A stretch of DNA of 37,501 nt from contig DJLT01000087.1 in NCBI GenBank assembly GCA_002435145.1, positions 6,785 to 44,285 of the forward strand, in the 5' to 3' direction. Both the position numbers and the translations under genes were made by a program. The DNA comes from Neptuniibacter sp. UBA6509. Its GTDB lineage: Bacteria > Pseudomonadota > Gammaproteobacteria > Pseudomonadales > Balneatricaceae. Below are positions 16,985 through 25,917 of this stretch, piece by piece. The notes beneath the pieces were generated by a model. The model searched no databases and had not been told where the DNA came from. It saw nothing but the letters and a program-made list of their open reading frames with translations. Every line of letters begins with the position of its first letter. Positions within the stretch are counted from its first letter, which is position 1.

Positions 16985-19345
16985 TTAAAACTCTTCCCAC
17001 TCATCACTACTTCCTCCGGCAGTGATAATAGGTGGAGCCTTACGTGAAGGTGAAGGGCTACGCTGCTGCCCTTGGCTAGGCGTAGAAGCAGCCGACGCTA
17101 AATCTCTAACCCTATTAAGCCCCTGCCCCCCACTATGTGATTCAGTGACAGTATCAACTTCGGATACTGTAAACTGATTGACCAACCGCTGAAGCTGCCC
17201 TGCTTGATCTTCCATCGAAGAAGATGCAGCTGCAACCTGCTCAACTAACGCAGCATTTTGCTGCGTTCCTTCATCCATTTGGGTTACAGCTATATTAACT
17301 TGCTCAATACCAATCGCTTGTTCACGACTCGCTGCAGCAATCTCGCTAATGATAGTCGATACGTTTTTGATAGAATCCATAATTTCAGCTAGTGCTTTTC
17401 CGGATTCATCAACAAACAAACCACCCTCTTCAACTTTTTCTACACTGTCACTAATAAGCTCTTTAATCTCTTTTGCAGCACCTGCACTTCGTTGCGCCAA
17501 ACTCCTTACTTCAGAAGCAACAACCGCAAAGCCTCGACCTTGCTCACCGGCTCTAGCCGCCTCAACTGCAGCATTTAAGGCTAGAAGGTTCGTCTGGAAT
17601 GCGATTTCATCGATCACACCAATAATTTCAGCAATTTTAGTGGAGCTCGAGCGAATATCTCCCATGGAGGTGACCACTTTATTGGAAATCTCACCGCCCT
17701 TTTCCGCTAATTTTTGCGCGCCAGCTGCTTGAGTACGCGCTTCATCAGCGTTATCTGCGTTCTGCCTTACAGTACTCGTCATCTGCTCCATACTCGCAGC
17801 AGTTTCCTGCAAGCTAGCCGCCTGAGCTTCAGTACGCGTGCTTAATGTACCGTTACCCGTGGAAATCTCAGAAGAGCCAGTCGTAATGCTCTGACCCGCG
17901 GTTCTTATCTGGCCCACCATATTGTTAAGGTTATGCAGTGAGCTATTCAGCGAATCATTAAGTTCAGCAAATTCACCTTTAAAATTTCCACTCATCTGCT
18001 GGGTTAAATCACCATCAGATAGAGCACTTAGAACACGCTTAATCTCTCTTACTGGCTCAACGACAGCATCAAGCATCTGGTTTACACCCGATGCGACATT
18101 CTGCATAAAGCCGCTGTACGCTGAAACATCTAGACGCTCATCAAGCTGACCCAGTGAAGCTTTCTGAATAAGCTGCTCTACTTCATCCTCTGCTCTAAGC
18201 TGATCAGTCGTATCCATCCACTCAACAACCGTACCTAAACGGTTATTTTGCTCATCAATTACTGGATTAGCTATTAGTGCAAAACTACGCGCACCTACTT
18301 TAATGTGCCCGTTATATGTGCTCTTCAAGCTCTCAAGCATTCGTCGCTGATGCTCAGGCTTTTCGTGAAAAATATCAAAATTTGAACCTAGAATCGTTTC
18401 AGCATCAAAATCTGGAAGTTTTTCCCGAATATCCTCTTGAGCATTACGCATCATATTTAGTGCTGAATCATTACAATAGATTATCTCTCCCTCATTATCC
18501 GCTAGCATTACACTTGAAGACACATTATCTAATGCGACTTTAATTCGTTGAGAGCGCTTGCCTGCTTCTCTTGCATCATTAACTTCGTAGCCTAATTTTA
18601 CAGCGAGGATCTTAACCATCCGCTTAAGCTCACCCGTCTCGCCTGATTCATCCAAAGGGATAGAAGCTAAGTACTCACCCTCTGTGATATCAAGCATATG
18701 CCGCTTGGCTTCTTTTAAAGGAGTCACAACTTTATTGTTGATGCATGAAGTAACGCCAAAATACATTAAGATAAATGCGACGATAGGACCGGCCATCAAT
18801 GCGATGCCAGGAGCTCCTGCCAAATAAATAGCCGCATTAATAAGCACCGCTGCGACAACAGAAATCAGTGCGAACTTGGAAATTTCTGCAGATAAATTCT
18901 CATTCGTCACTTGGCTAGGAGACGGGATAGTCGCCTCATTACGCTTTAACTTTGCATAAAGCGCCGTAGATTGTTCAACCTCCTCTACAGAGGGCCGAGT
19001 ACGCACAGACATATACTCGACGATTTCACCATTACGGAATATCGGAGTTACGTTTGCTTTAACCCAATAGTAATCACCATTCTTGCAGCGGTTTTTTACT
19101 AATTTTGACCACGGGCGCCCTAGCTTCAAGGTATCCCATAAATCTTTAAACGCGGCTGGCGGCATATCTGGGTGACGAACAACATTGTGGTTTTTACCCA
19201 CGAGCTCATCATGACTAAAACCACTTATCTCAATAAAATCAGGGTTCACATAGGTGATAATCCCTTTAAGATTCGTTTTAGTAACCAGTTCCTGACCATC
19301 TCTGAGCTTAATCTCGCGATCCGTAATGGGCTCATTGATTTTCAT
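16985..19345 (-). CDS. Aer-like PAS-containing methyl-accepting chemotaxis protein with CheR-tether pentapeptide
   Basis: A 786-residue receptor. PAS domain 1 (about 18-118) has the Aer-type flavin region [15 protein letters not shown] and [11 protein letters not shown], so an FAD-based redox or oxygen sensor is likely. Two membrane helices (about 157-176 and 180-199) with almost no periplasmic loop are followed by HAMP, a second PAS-like domain (about 265-385) and another HAMP. The signalling domain (about 480-745) has the tip [21 protein letters not shown]. After a Ser/Pro-rich linker the protein ends in DEWEEF, matching the xWxxF pentapeptide that tethers CheR/CheB, as in Pseudomonas McpB/Aer2. 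GGAGG precedes the ATG by eight bases. Confidence 0.93.
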   Translation of the reverse strand: MKINEPITDREIKLRDGQELVTKTNLKGIITYVNPDFIEISGFSHDELVGKNHNVVRHPDMPPAAFKDLWDTLKLGRPWSKLVKNRCKNGDYYWVKANVTPIFRNGEIVEYMSVRTRPSVEEVEQSTALYAKLKRNEATIPSPSQVTNENLSAEISKFALISVVAAVLINAAIYLAGAPGIALMAGPIVAFILMYFGVTSCINNKVVTPLKEAKRHMLDITEGEYLASIPLDESGETGELKRMVKILAVKLGYEVNDAREAGKRSQRIKVALDNVSSSVMLADNEGEIIYCNDSALNMMRNAQEDIREKLPDFDAETILGSNFDIFHEKPEHQRRMLESLKSTYNGHIKVGARSFALIANPVIDEQNNRLGTVVEWMDTTDQLRAEDEVEQLIQKASLGQLDERLDVSAYSGFMQNVASGVNQMLDAVVEPVREIKRVLSALSDGDLTQQMSGNFKGEFAELNDSLNSSLHNLNNMVGQIRTAGQSITTGSSEISTGNGTLSTRTEAQAASLQETAASMEQMTSTVRQNADNADEARTQAAGAQKLAEKGGEISNKVVTSMGDIRSSSTKIAEIIGVIDEIAFQTNLLALNAAVEAARAGEQGRGFAVVASEVRSLAQRSAGAAKEIKELISDSVEKVEEGGLFVDESGKALAEIMDSIKNVSTIISEIAAASREQAIGIEQVNIAVTQMDEGTQQNAALVEQVAAASSSMEDQAGQLQRLVNQFTVSEVDTVTESHSGGQGLNRVRDLASAASTPSQGQQRSPSPSRKAPPIITAGGSSDEWEEF

Positions 19346-19368
19346 TATCTATCCTCCGCGTCCTACGC

Positions 19369-19890
19369 TTATACTTCGGTATCTGCTGACTGTTCTACAG
19401 CCAACTCATCGGAATTCATTAGCTCATCGACATCCATCAAGACGATCATTTTTTCATCTTGTGCCACTAAGCCCGTAATATATTCAGAATTAATCACACC
19501 TTTCATCTGTGGTGCGGGTTGAACTTGATCAGGGGTAAATGTATAAGTTTCAGCTACCGCATCCACAATAATCCCCATCACTCGTTCACCACTTTCACTC
19601 TCTACTTTAATGACAATCACAACCGTTGTTGGGCCATATTCAACCGTCTCAAGCCCAAAACGTTCCCTTAAATCAATAATAGGAATGATCGCCCCACGTA
19701 GATTAAGAACACCTTTCAAATAACTCGGCATGTCCGGAATCTGCGTAACGGGGGTCCACCCTCGCAGCTCCTGCACTCTTAATATGTCTAACCCAAACTC
19801 TTCATCATCTAACAGAAAGCTTAAATACTGCTGTCCATTACTTTTTTGCTCTAACATAGCGGTCTCTTCGGACCATTCAGTGTCATTCAT
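19369..19890 (-). CDS. cheW: Chemotaxis coupling protein CheW
   Basis: A 173-residue CheW linking receptors to the CheA kinase. Typical segments are QYLSFLLDDEEFGLDILRVQEL, TQIPDMPSYLKGVLNLRG and IIPIIDLRERFGL, then VVIVIKVESE and MGIIVDAVAE. Its ATG overlaps the cheA TGA stop as ATGA, so translation is coupled to cheA. The C-terminal 25 residues are an acidic extension. It is the only CheW in the array. Confidence 0.96.
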   Translation of the reverse strand: MNDTEWSEETAMLEQKSNGQQYLSFLLDDEEFGLDILRVQELRGWTPVTQIPDMPSYLKGVLNLRGAIIPIIDLRERFGLETVEYGPTTVVIVIKVESESGERVMGIIVDAVAETYTFTPDQVQPAPQMKGVINSEYITGLVAQDEKMIVLMDVDELMNSDELAVEQSADTEV

Positions 19891-22418
19891 ACCGCTGCCT
19901 TATAATTTGAAGAGTTACTACTAGAAGAATTACCATTTTCAAAAATAGCATTTCTCTTTTTAGCAACCGCAGCCGTTTCAAAGTTCAAGCCTCGTTTAAT
20001 TAAACCTTCAACATCTAAAATTAAAGCAACCCGCCCATTTCCTAAAATAGTCGCGCCAGCAAAGCCATCAATACGTTTAAAGTTCACCTCTAAACTCTTA
20101 ATCACAACTTGCTGTTGACCGAATAACTCGTCGACCACAAGCCCAATTTTCTGCCCACCACTTTCAACAATTGCAATTAAACTACTATCTAACTGATCAT
20201 TTACAGGCGGCAATTTAAATAAACTACGCAGATTGATAAGAGGGATATATTCATCTCTAAAATGCAGTAGTTTATCTTCACCCGCAATAGGGCTAATATC
20301 GGAACTATCCGCTAAAATTGTCTCAACAATAGCGATCAAAGGAATGATATAAGTCTCTTCGTGTACGCGAATTAGCTGTCCATCTAGAATGGCAAGCGTG
20401 AGCGGCAAACTGACACTAAAAGTAGAACCATGACCTGGTTCAGACTTCACACTGACATGCCCACCTAAAGATTCAATATTTCGACGCACCACATCCATGC
20501 CTACGCCACGGCCGGAAAGGTCACTGACAGCATCTGCCGTAGAAAAACCGGGTTTAAACACTAACTCATTTATTTCATCATCAGTCAGAGGTTGATCAGC
20601 CGTAATCAAACCCTTTTCAAGGGCCTTATTATAAATTTTCTCAGTATTAAGCCCCCGACCATCATCAATAATATCAATAATGATATATCCACCTTGATGA
20701 TAAGCACTCAACTCCACATGGCCAGTTTCCGATTTTCCTGCAGCAATACGTTCTTCCGGTGTTTCTAACCCATGATCCAGTGAATTTCGTATAAGGTGAA
20801 CCATAGGGTCACCTATTTTTTCCATAACCGTTTTATCAATCTCTGTTTGCTCACCGGTTATCGTCAACTCAACCTTTTTTCCTAGCTTTCCACTTACATC
20901 GTGAACCAAACGAGGGAAACGATTAAATACAAAGCTGATCGGTAGCATACGAACACGCATGACATCTTCTTGGAGATCACGTGTATTTCGTTCTAATTGC
21001 TCAAGCCCTGCTTGCAAGCGTTCAATTTCTGTTCCGCTGGTAATCTCTGCTAACTCATCACCCACCTGCCCGAGCATTGCTTGTGTTATCACAAGCTCAC
21101 CCACTCTGTTGATAAGAGCATCAACTTTATCGGTATCAACACGGATCGAGGAGCTTTCTGAAGCAGTTTTACCCTTTTTAGCTGAGACTCCCGTTTTAGA
21201 AGGAGAGCTCTCTTGCTTAGTAGGTACTTTATTTGCGGCAGGAGTCGTCTGATTTGGCGGTGAGGAAGTTACCGGTTTAGCCGTAGTACTATCAAGCGTA
21301 GAATCTGCCTGTGCAGTAAAGGCATTGTCTGTATTTTTTACTTCAGCATCATTGGGTTGTTCCGAATTGGATGCCTGTAGAGGATAGATCTCCAGCTGAC
21401 ATTCATCTTCAACCCATTCAAATACTTCTCGAATCTCTTGCTCTTCACACTCAGACTGTAAAGCGATTCGCCACGCCAGATAAACTTTCTCAGGATTTAA
21501 TGAATTAAGATCAGGTAGGTTAGCTGTGGATACATCTATATCTATAGGGCCGAGTTCCGCTAAAGCCTCAAGTAAAAAACTTGGCTCATTGCCCCGTTCC
21601 ATAATGGTATCGGCGGGTGTAAACAATATATCCCAACCGGCAGGTGTCGCTTTAGAGGTGCTAGCTAGAGAGTCTGCTTCTGCATTTGACGTTTGAGCGG
21701 TTCCATAGGTTGAGCGCTCAATATGCAATTCACACTCATCTTCTACCCACTCAAATATTTCCTTGATCTCATCTTCAGAGCATTGAGAATGAAGATACAG
21801 TTCCCACTTCAGGTAAACGCTTTCACAGTCGAGCTTAAACAGTTCAGGTAATTTTTCGGTATTAGCGTGAACATTTAAGTCACCTAAGCCAGCCAACGCC
21901 TCGAACATAAAAGCAGGCTCATGGCCACTTTGCAGGAGACCTGAGTTAGGGATAAAAGTGATTTTCCAGCAGCTCTCATCGCTCTGACTAATCACCTCTT
22001 GCGCAACATTCGGTGTCGTATCAGATTCACTATTCTCAACACCTAACGCCGTTTCAAGTGCGCTTTGCACCCGCAGAATCATGTCCGAATCAGCTTCAGG
22101 GCCATCTTGAGCAGCTTCTAGCAACATCTTAATACAATCAACGGATTCTAGAAGTAAGTTAGTCAACGATGATGTTATTTGCTGTTTGCCGCTACGCAGC
22201 TCATCCAGCAACGTTTCAACTATATGAGTAAAGTCAGCGACTTCTGTAAAACCAAATGTCCCTGCCCCCCCCTTTATAGAGTGCGCAGCTCTAAATATTG
22301 TATTGATCGTTTCTTCATCAGCAGAACCCATATTTAACAAACTGGATTCCATTACCTCTAAACCTTCATAACTTTCTTCTAGGAAGGTCGATATAAACTG
22401 AGAAAGATCAATACTCAT
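19887..22418 (-). CDS. cheA: Chemotaxis histidine kinase CheA with two tandem P2-like domains
   Basis: An 843-residue CheA. P1/HPt (1-130): phosphorylated His46 in RAAHSIKGGAGTFGF. Two similar domains follow, about residues 150-236 and 261-347; each begins W-x-I-x-F-x-P, contains EALAxLG, and ends FEWVEDEC, so they are a duplication of the CheY/CheB-docking P2-like domain. P3 dimerisation is near 430-490, the HATPase P4 about 500-690 (NSLDHGLETPEER, DDGRGLN, GRGVGMDVV) and the CheW-like P5 at 690-843. CheY is encoded seven bases upstream and cheW overlaps the stop, confirming one transcriptional unit. Confidence 0.96.
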   Translation of the reverse strand: MSIDLSQFISTFLEESYEGLEVMESSLLNMGSADEETINTIFRAAHSIKGGAGTFGFTEVADFTHIVETLLDELRSGKQQITSSLTNLLLESVDCIKMLLEAAQDGPEADSDMILRVQSALETALGVENSESDTTPNVAQEVISQSDESCWKITFIPNSGLLQSGHEPAFMFEALAGLGDLNVHANTEKLPELFKLDCESVYLKWELYLHSQCSEDEIKEIFEWVEDECELHIERSTYGTAQTSNAEADSLASTSKATPAGWDILFTPADTIMERGNEPSFLLEALAELGPIDIDVSTANLPDLNSLNPEKVYLAWRIALQSECEEQEIREVFEWVEDECQLEIYPLQASNSEQPNDAEVKNTDNAFTAQADSTLDSTTAKPVTSSPPNQTTPAANKVPTKQESSPSKTGVSAKKGKTASESSSIRVDTDKVDALINRVGELVITQAMLGQVGDELAEITSGTEIERLQAGLEQLERNTRDLQEDVMRVRMLPISFVFNRFPRLVHDVSGKLGKKVELTITGEQTEIDKTVMEKIGDPMVHLIRNSLDHGLETPEERIAAGKSETGHVELSAYHQGGYIIIDIIDDGRGLNTEKIYNKALEKGLITADQPLTDDEINELVFKPGFSTADAVSDLSGRGVGMDVVRRNIESLGGHVSVKSEPGHGSTFSVSLPLTLAILDGQLIRVHEETYIIPLIAIVETILADSSDISPIAGEDKLLHFRDEYIPLINLRSLFKLPPVNDQLDSSLIAIVESGGQKIGLVVDELFGQQQVVIKSLEVNFKRIDGFAGATILGNGRVALILDVEGLIKRGLNFETAAVAKKRNAIFENGNSSSSNSSNYKAAV

Positions 22419-22425
22419 CTAATGA

Positions 22426-22788
22426 TTACCTTACAACACGTTTAATCGTACTTAAAAGCTTCTCTGGGTTGAACGGTTTCACCAACCAACCCGTAGCACC
22501 TGCACCTTTACCTCTCTGTTTCATTTCAGGCGAGCTCTCGGTAGTCAGCACAAGAATAGGGGTAAACTTAAAAGCTGGGAGTTTACGTAGCTCTGCACAT
22601 AATGTGATGCCATCCATAATAGGCATATTTACATCGGTTAACACTAAGTCAAACCTTGCAGTTTTAGCCTTACCTAAGGCCTCTTGCCCATTAGTCGCTT
22701 CTACAACTTGATACCCTTCTTGCTTGAGGGTAAAAGTCACCATATTTCTCAAGGAAGCTGAGTCATCAACCACTAAGATGCTAGCCAT
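22426..22788 (-). CDS. cheY: Chemotaxis response regulator CheY
   Basis: A 120-residue single receiver domain. Asp8-Asp9, phosphoacceptor Asp52 in LTDVNMPIMDG, Thr82/Thr83 and Lys104 in WLVKPF are all present, so it should be phosphorylated by the CheA encoded seven bases downstream. It has the GAGATGWLVKPF ending typical of CheY in cheY-cheA pairs. GGAGAG eight bases before the ATG is a good ribosome-binding site. Whether it binds the flagellar motor or acts as a phosphate sink is not visible. Confidence 0.95.
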   Translation of the reverse strand: MASILVVDDSASLRNMVTFTLKQEGYQVVEATNGQEALGKAKTARFDLVLTDVNMPIMDGITLCAELRKLPAFKFTPILVLTTESSPEMKQRGKGAGATGWLVKPFNPEKLLSTIKRVVR

Positions 22789-22821
22789 TTATATCTCTCC
22801 AATACGACCTAATAATATTAA

Positions 22822-23103
22822 TCAATCTGTAATTAGTAATGTTTCTTTCAGACCAAGCTGTTGAACCGTTTGAAGCAATGCCGGTGACGGATTTTGCCAC
22901 TGAACTGTTTTATCTTGGGCCACTGCTTTAAGAACAAAAGCAGCCATAAGCTGTATAGCAGAGGTGTCTACTCTGAGTAAATTTTCACCATCTAGAATTA
23001 AAGGCGATGGGGCATTTAAAAAATCTACAAGTTTATGCTTCCACTCTATCACGTTAGCGATGGAGATCTCTTCTGGGAATTTTAGGGTACTGACGGAGGT
23101 CAT
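22822..23103 (-). CDS. STAS-domain protein opening the chemotaxis array
   Basis: A 93-residue STAS domain, taking the ATG at 23103, which follows GGAGA by seven bases; a longer frame from 23166 has no support. The central loop LRVDTSAIQLMAAF corresponds to the Ser/Thr-containing loop of anti-sigma antagonists and MlaB-like proteins. It is 33 bases upstream of cheY and is the first gene of the array. STAS genes at this position are common in F7-type chemotaxis operons, where their function is poorly known. A second STAS protein lies at the far end (12679-12987). Confidence 0.82.
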   Translation of the reverse strand: MTSVSTLKFPEEISIANVIEWKHKLVDFLNAPSPLILDGENLLRVDTSAIQLMAAFVLKAVAQDKTVQWQNPSPALLQTVQQLGLKETLLITD

Positions 23104-23337
23104 CAAAAAATCTCCAAATGACTGAAGTATAAAAAACATACAAAAAAGAGACCGTTCTTGCGACACAAAGGCCTCTAACTTATTTAGCTATAAAAATCGC
23201 TTAAGTTCACACAGAAGTCAAAGGGTTTCCCCAAAAAAAACACACATCCAACTATTATTTATCTTTTTACACCATCTTCATGATCTGTATAGAGTTTTGT
23301 TCACTTTTCTAGAAATGCTTTTTGACTGAAGAAAGGG

Positions 23338-23532
23338 TTACGTATAGCGTTCAACTTTTCTCATTTCGGCCTTAGCTAAAATTGATTTCCTACCCTCCTC
23401 AGATTCTTTGCTCCACTGTAATATTTCATCAAATGTACGATAGCAGCCTAAACAAATGTCCTTTTCATCAAGGCAACAGTTTCTTACGCAAGGCGATTCT
23501 ACAAGTTTACTTTCAGGATCTAACAGCATCAT
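23338..23532 (-). CDS. DUF1289 family small protein
   Basis: A 64-residue protein matching DUF1289: SPCVRNCCLDEKDICLGC in pieces, followed by YRTFDEILQW. The four conserved cysteines (in CVRNCCL and CLGC) suggest a small metal- or iron-sulphur-binding site, which is inferred. The function is unknown. Two ATGs are adjacent (MMLLDPESK) and AAAGGA lies a few bases upstream. It is divergent from msrAB; 267 bases of AT-rich intergenic sequence separate them, and I see no clear regulatory element there. Confidence 0.85.
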   Translation of the reverse strand: MMLLDPESKLVESPCVRNCCLDEKDICLGCYRTFDEILQWSKESEEGRKSILAKAEMRKVERYT

Positions 23533-23799
23533 TCATTCCTTTGCAGAAGCTATATTGGATATATTGGCTAAGATTTATCCAAGTAATTAAAATAAGCTTA
23601 GGACCGATCAAGCCTAATTATTGCAATTTTAAAAAAACACCACAGAAATTGAACACTCAATCATTAATTGTATTGTTTGGTATAAGCATAGCAAAAGTTT
23701 CAAATGACGCAGTTTTAAGATTATTCATAAATTATCTGAACCAAACAGAGTTATACGCATCTAAAACTCACTATCGATATTTACAGGGTTTGGATCAAT

Positions 23800-24960
23800 A
23801 TGAATAAGTTTGTAGCGGCAACAATAATCACCTTTAGCGGCTTAGGCATAGCAACCTTAGTCACGGGAACGGAAAAAGGCGTGAACCTAAGCAACTCTTC
23901 TGCTGTTACGGTTGCGGACTCTTCTGCATCTTCACGTCTAGCTATCGCTACGTTTGCAGGTGGCTGTTTTTGGTGTACCGAAGCAGACTTTGAAAAACTC
24001 GAAGGGGTTGTACAAGTTATTTCCGGATACAGCGGCGGCATCAAACCAAACCCAACCTATAAACAGGTCTCTTCTGGGCAGACCAAACACACAGAAGCCG
24101 TCCAAGTTTATTATGACCCTAATGTCATTTCCTATGAAGGACTGCTAGAACGCTTATGGCGTGAAATGAATCCTACCGATGGGAAAGGCCAATTTGTCGA
24201 TAGAGGTGCACAATACCGCCCTGCAGTGTTTTACCATAATGAAGCACAAAAGATTGCCGTTGAAAAATCGATTGCAAAGCTGCAAGCATCTGGCGTTTAT
24301 GATGACCCTGTCGCAACAGAAATAAGCCCCCTTACAGCCTTCTATCCAGCCGAAGACTATCATCAAGATTACTACCACCGTAATCCTATTCGCTACAGCT
24401 ACTATAGAAATGGCTCAGGCCGCGATCAGTTTTTAACTGATAAATGGGGAGATGGACTAAAAATAGATTACTCACAATTTCGTAATCAAGCCTCTGTGGC
24501 TGACGTAGATGCAAACTCATTCGTACAGCCATCAGAGCATTACCTTCGCTCTACACTAACACCACTGCAATATAATGTTACTCAAGAAGACGGTACTGAA
24601 CGCCCCTTCGAAAATCCATACTGGGATGAAAAACGGGACGGTATTTATGTCGATATCGTAAGCGGGGAGCCTCTTTTTTCATCGATGGATAAATTTAAAT
24701 CAGGTACAGGCTGGCCGAGTTTCACTCAGCCCATAAACGGTATGAAAATTACCGAGCATGAAGATAACTCTCTGTTTATGAAACGAGTGGAGGTTCGAAG
24801 CCCAAAGGCAGATTCCCATTTAGGGCACGTTTTCACTGACGGTCCAGCTCCAACAGGGCTGCGCTATTGTATTAATTCAGCGTCACTTCGCTTTATTCCA
24901 AAGGAAGAGTTAGAGACAAAGGGGTATGGAGAATTCGCGAAGTTATTTAAAGGCAATTAA
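23800..24960 (+). CDS. msrAB: Bifunctional peptide methionine sulfoxide reductase MsrA-MsrB
   Basis: A 386-residue fusion repairing both epimers of oxidised methionine. A hydrophobic N-terminus (about 4-22) acts as signal peptide or anchor, so the enzyme is envelope-exposed. The MsrA domain (about 47-205) has catalytic Cys56 in GGCFWC. The MsrB domain (about 245-380) contains SGTGWPSF, the histidine-rich SHLGHVF and catalytic Cys357 in RYCINS; the CxxC zinc pairs of some MsrBs are absent. An inverted repeat after the stop separates it from a convergent gene. Periplasmic MsrAB fusions are known in other bacteria, e.g. Neisseria. Confidence 0.94.
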   Translation: MNKFVAATIITFSGLGIATLVTGTEKGVNLSNSSAVTVADSSASSRLAIATFAGGCFWCTEADFEKLEGVVQVISGYSGGIKPNPTYKQVSSGQTKHTEAVQVYYDPNVISYEGLLERLWREMNPTDGKGQFVDRGAQYRPAVFYHNEAQKIAVEKSIAKLQASGVYDDPVATEISPLTAFYPAEDYHQDYYHRNPIRYSYYRNGSGRDQFLTDKWGDGLKIDYSQFRNQASVADVDANSFVQPSEHYLRSTLTPLQYNVTQEDGTERPFENPYWDEKRDGIYVDIVSGEPLFSSMDKFKSGTGWPSFTQPINGMKITEHEDNSLFMKRVEVRSPKADSHLGHVFTDGPAPTGLRYCINSASLRFIPKEELETKGYGEFAKLFKGN

Positions 24961-24990
24961 GTAGATAACAGAAACTCATCAGGACAAATT

Positions 24991-25019
24991 AGGAGTGGCA
25001 TCAGATAAATGCCGCTCCT
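24991..25019. terminator. Hairpin between convergent msrAB and HIS6-like genes
   Basis: AGGAGTGGCAT (24991-25001) pairs with ATGCCGCTCCT (25009-25019) through one G-U pair, with loop CAGATAA. T-tracts on both sides are poor, so this may be a weak bidirectional terminator or a transcript-end stabiliser. Confidence 0.5.
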
Positions 25020-25026
25020 TACAGCT

Positions 25027-25785
25027 CTAACCTCGATTATTCCAAGTAATGCACTCTTCTAACGTAACACCGGAGCCACCAAAAATATCAAGCGCACTGC
25101 CAATTGTTAAATCTACTTTACCTTGAGATAAGCGCTCAACCAATTTAAGGTCTTCTAATGAACGCGCCCCTCCAGCATAAGTCACGGGTATAGTGCAGTA
25201 CTTACCTAGCAAAGAAACCAGATCTTTATCTATACCACCCTGTAACCCTTCTACATCAGCAGCATGAATTAAAAACTCAGCACAATGTTCGCTTAGAGCA
25301 GTAAGCGTTTCCTCATTGATTAAGGTGTCCGTCACAGTTTGCCAACGATCAGTCGCTATATTCCAACCTGATGCAGTACGACGACAACTCAGATCAAGCA
25401 CAAGTCGATCCGCACCCGTTATGGCCTTAATCTCATTTAATCGCTTCCAACTAAACTGGCCATCTTCAAATAGATACGAGGTGACGATTACATGTGAGGC
25501 ACCCGCCTCAAGAAATTCAGCAGCGTTAGTATTATTCACCCCTCCGCCAAACTGTAATCCCTTAGGCCAAGTAGATAGCGCTTTAAGTGCCTGTTCCTTA
25601 TTTCCAGGCCCCAAAGCAATAACATGCCCACCTAAAAGCTCATTCTGTCGATACAAAGCAGAATAATATGCAGCATCCTGACTACTAACAAAATTTGTGT
25701 CAGCACCTTGATCATTTAAGCTGCCACCAACAATCTGCTTTACCTGGCCTTGATGCAGGTCTATACAAGGGCGAAACTGAGTCAA
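25027..25785 (-). CDS. ProFAR isomerase, HisA of the eukaryotic HIS6 type
   Basis: A 252-residue TIM-barrel protein. Its sequence follows the eukaryotic branch rather than ordinary bacterial HisA: FRPCIDLHQGQVKQIVGG at the start, GGHVIALGPGN, LQFGGGVN, SHVIVTSYLFEDG, RLVLDLSCRR, FLIHAADVEGLQGGIDKDL, PVTYAGGARS and DLTIGSALDIFGG. These match plant HISN3 and yeast His6 as I remember them. The catalytic aspartates are expected in CIDLH and AADVEG. It catalyses the fourth step of histidine synthesis in eukaryotes. The start is a TTG with GGAG six bases upstream. No other his gene is adjacent, so a second role is possible. Confidence 0.85.
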   Translation of the reverse strand: MTQFRPCIDLHQGQVKQIVGGSLNDQGADTNFVSSQDAAYYSALYRQNELLGGHVIALGPGNKEQALKALSTWPKGLQFGGGVNNTNAAEFLEAGASHVIVTSYLFEDGQFSWKRLNEIKAITGADRLVLDLSCRRTASGWNIATDRWQTVTDTLINEETLTALSEHCAEFLIHAADVEGLQGGIDKDLVSLLGKYCTIPVTYAGGARSLEDLKLVERLSQGKVDLTIGSALDIFGGSGVTLEECITWNNRG

Positions 25786-25917
25786 AAAACGCTCCAGAAT
25801 ATCAATAACTAATTAATCACATTAAGAACTGAGGATTAAACCCTAACTACTCTTTGAAAAGCAAACTTAATACTTACTTATAATGAGGAAGCTACACTCA
25901 ATAGCCTGATTTTATAA

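Noticed and set aside
23104-23166. N-terminal extension of the first STAS protein
   Set aside because: It adds a hydrophobic stretch unlike STAS proteins, while the ATG at 23103 has GGAGA at the right distance.
10941-23340. Sigma-28 promoter for the chemotaxis array
   Set aside because: I found no convincing TAAA-N15-GCCGATAA match in the 230 bases upstream of the first STAS gene.
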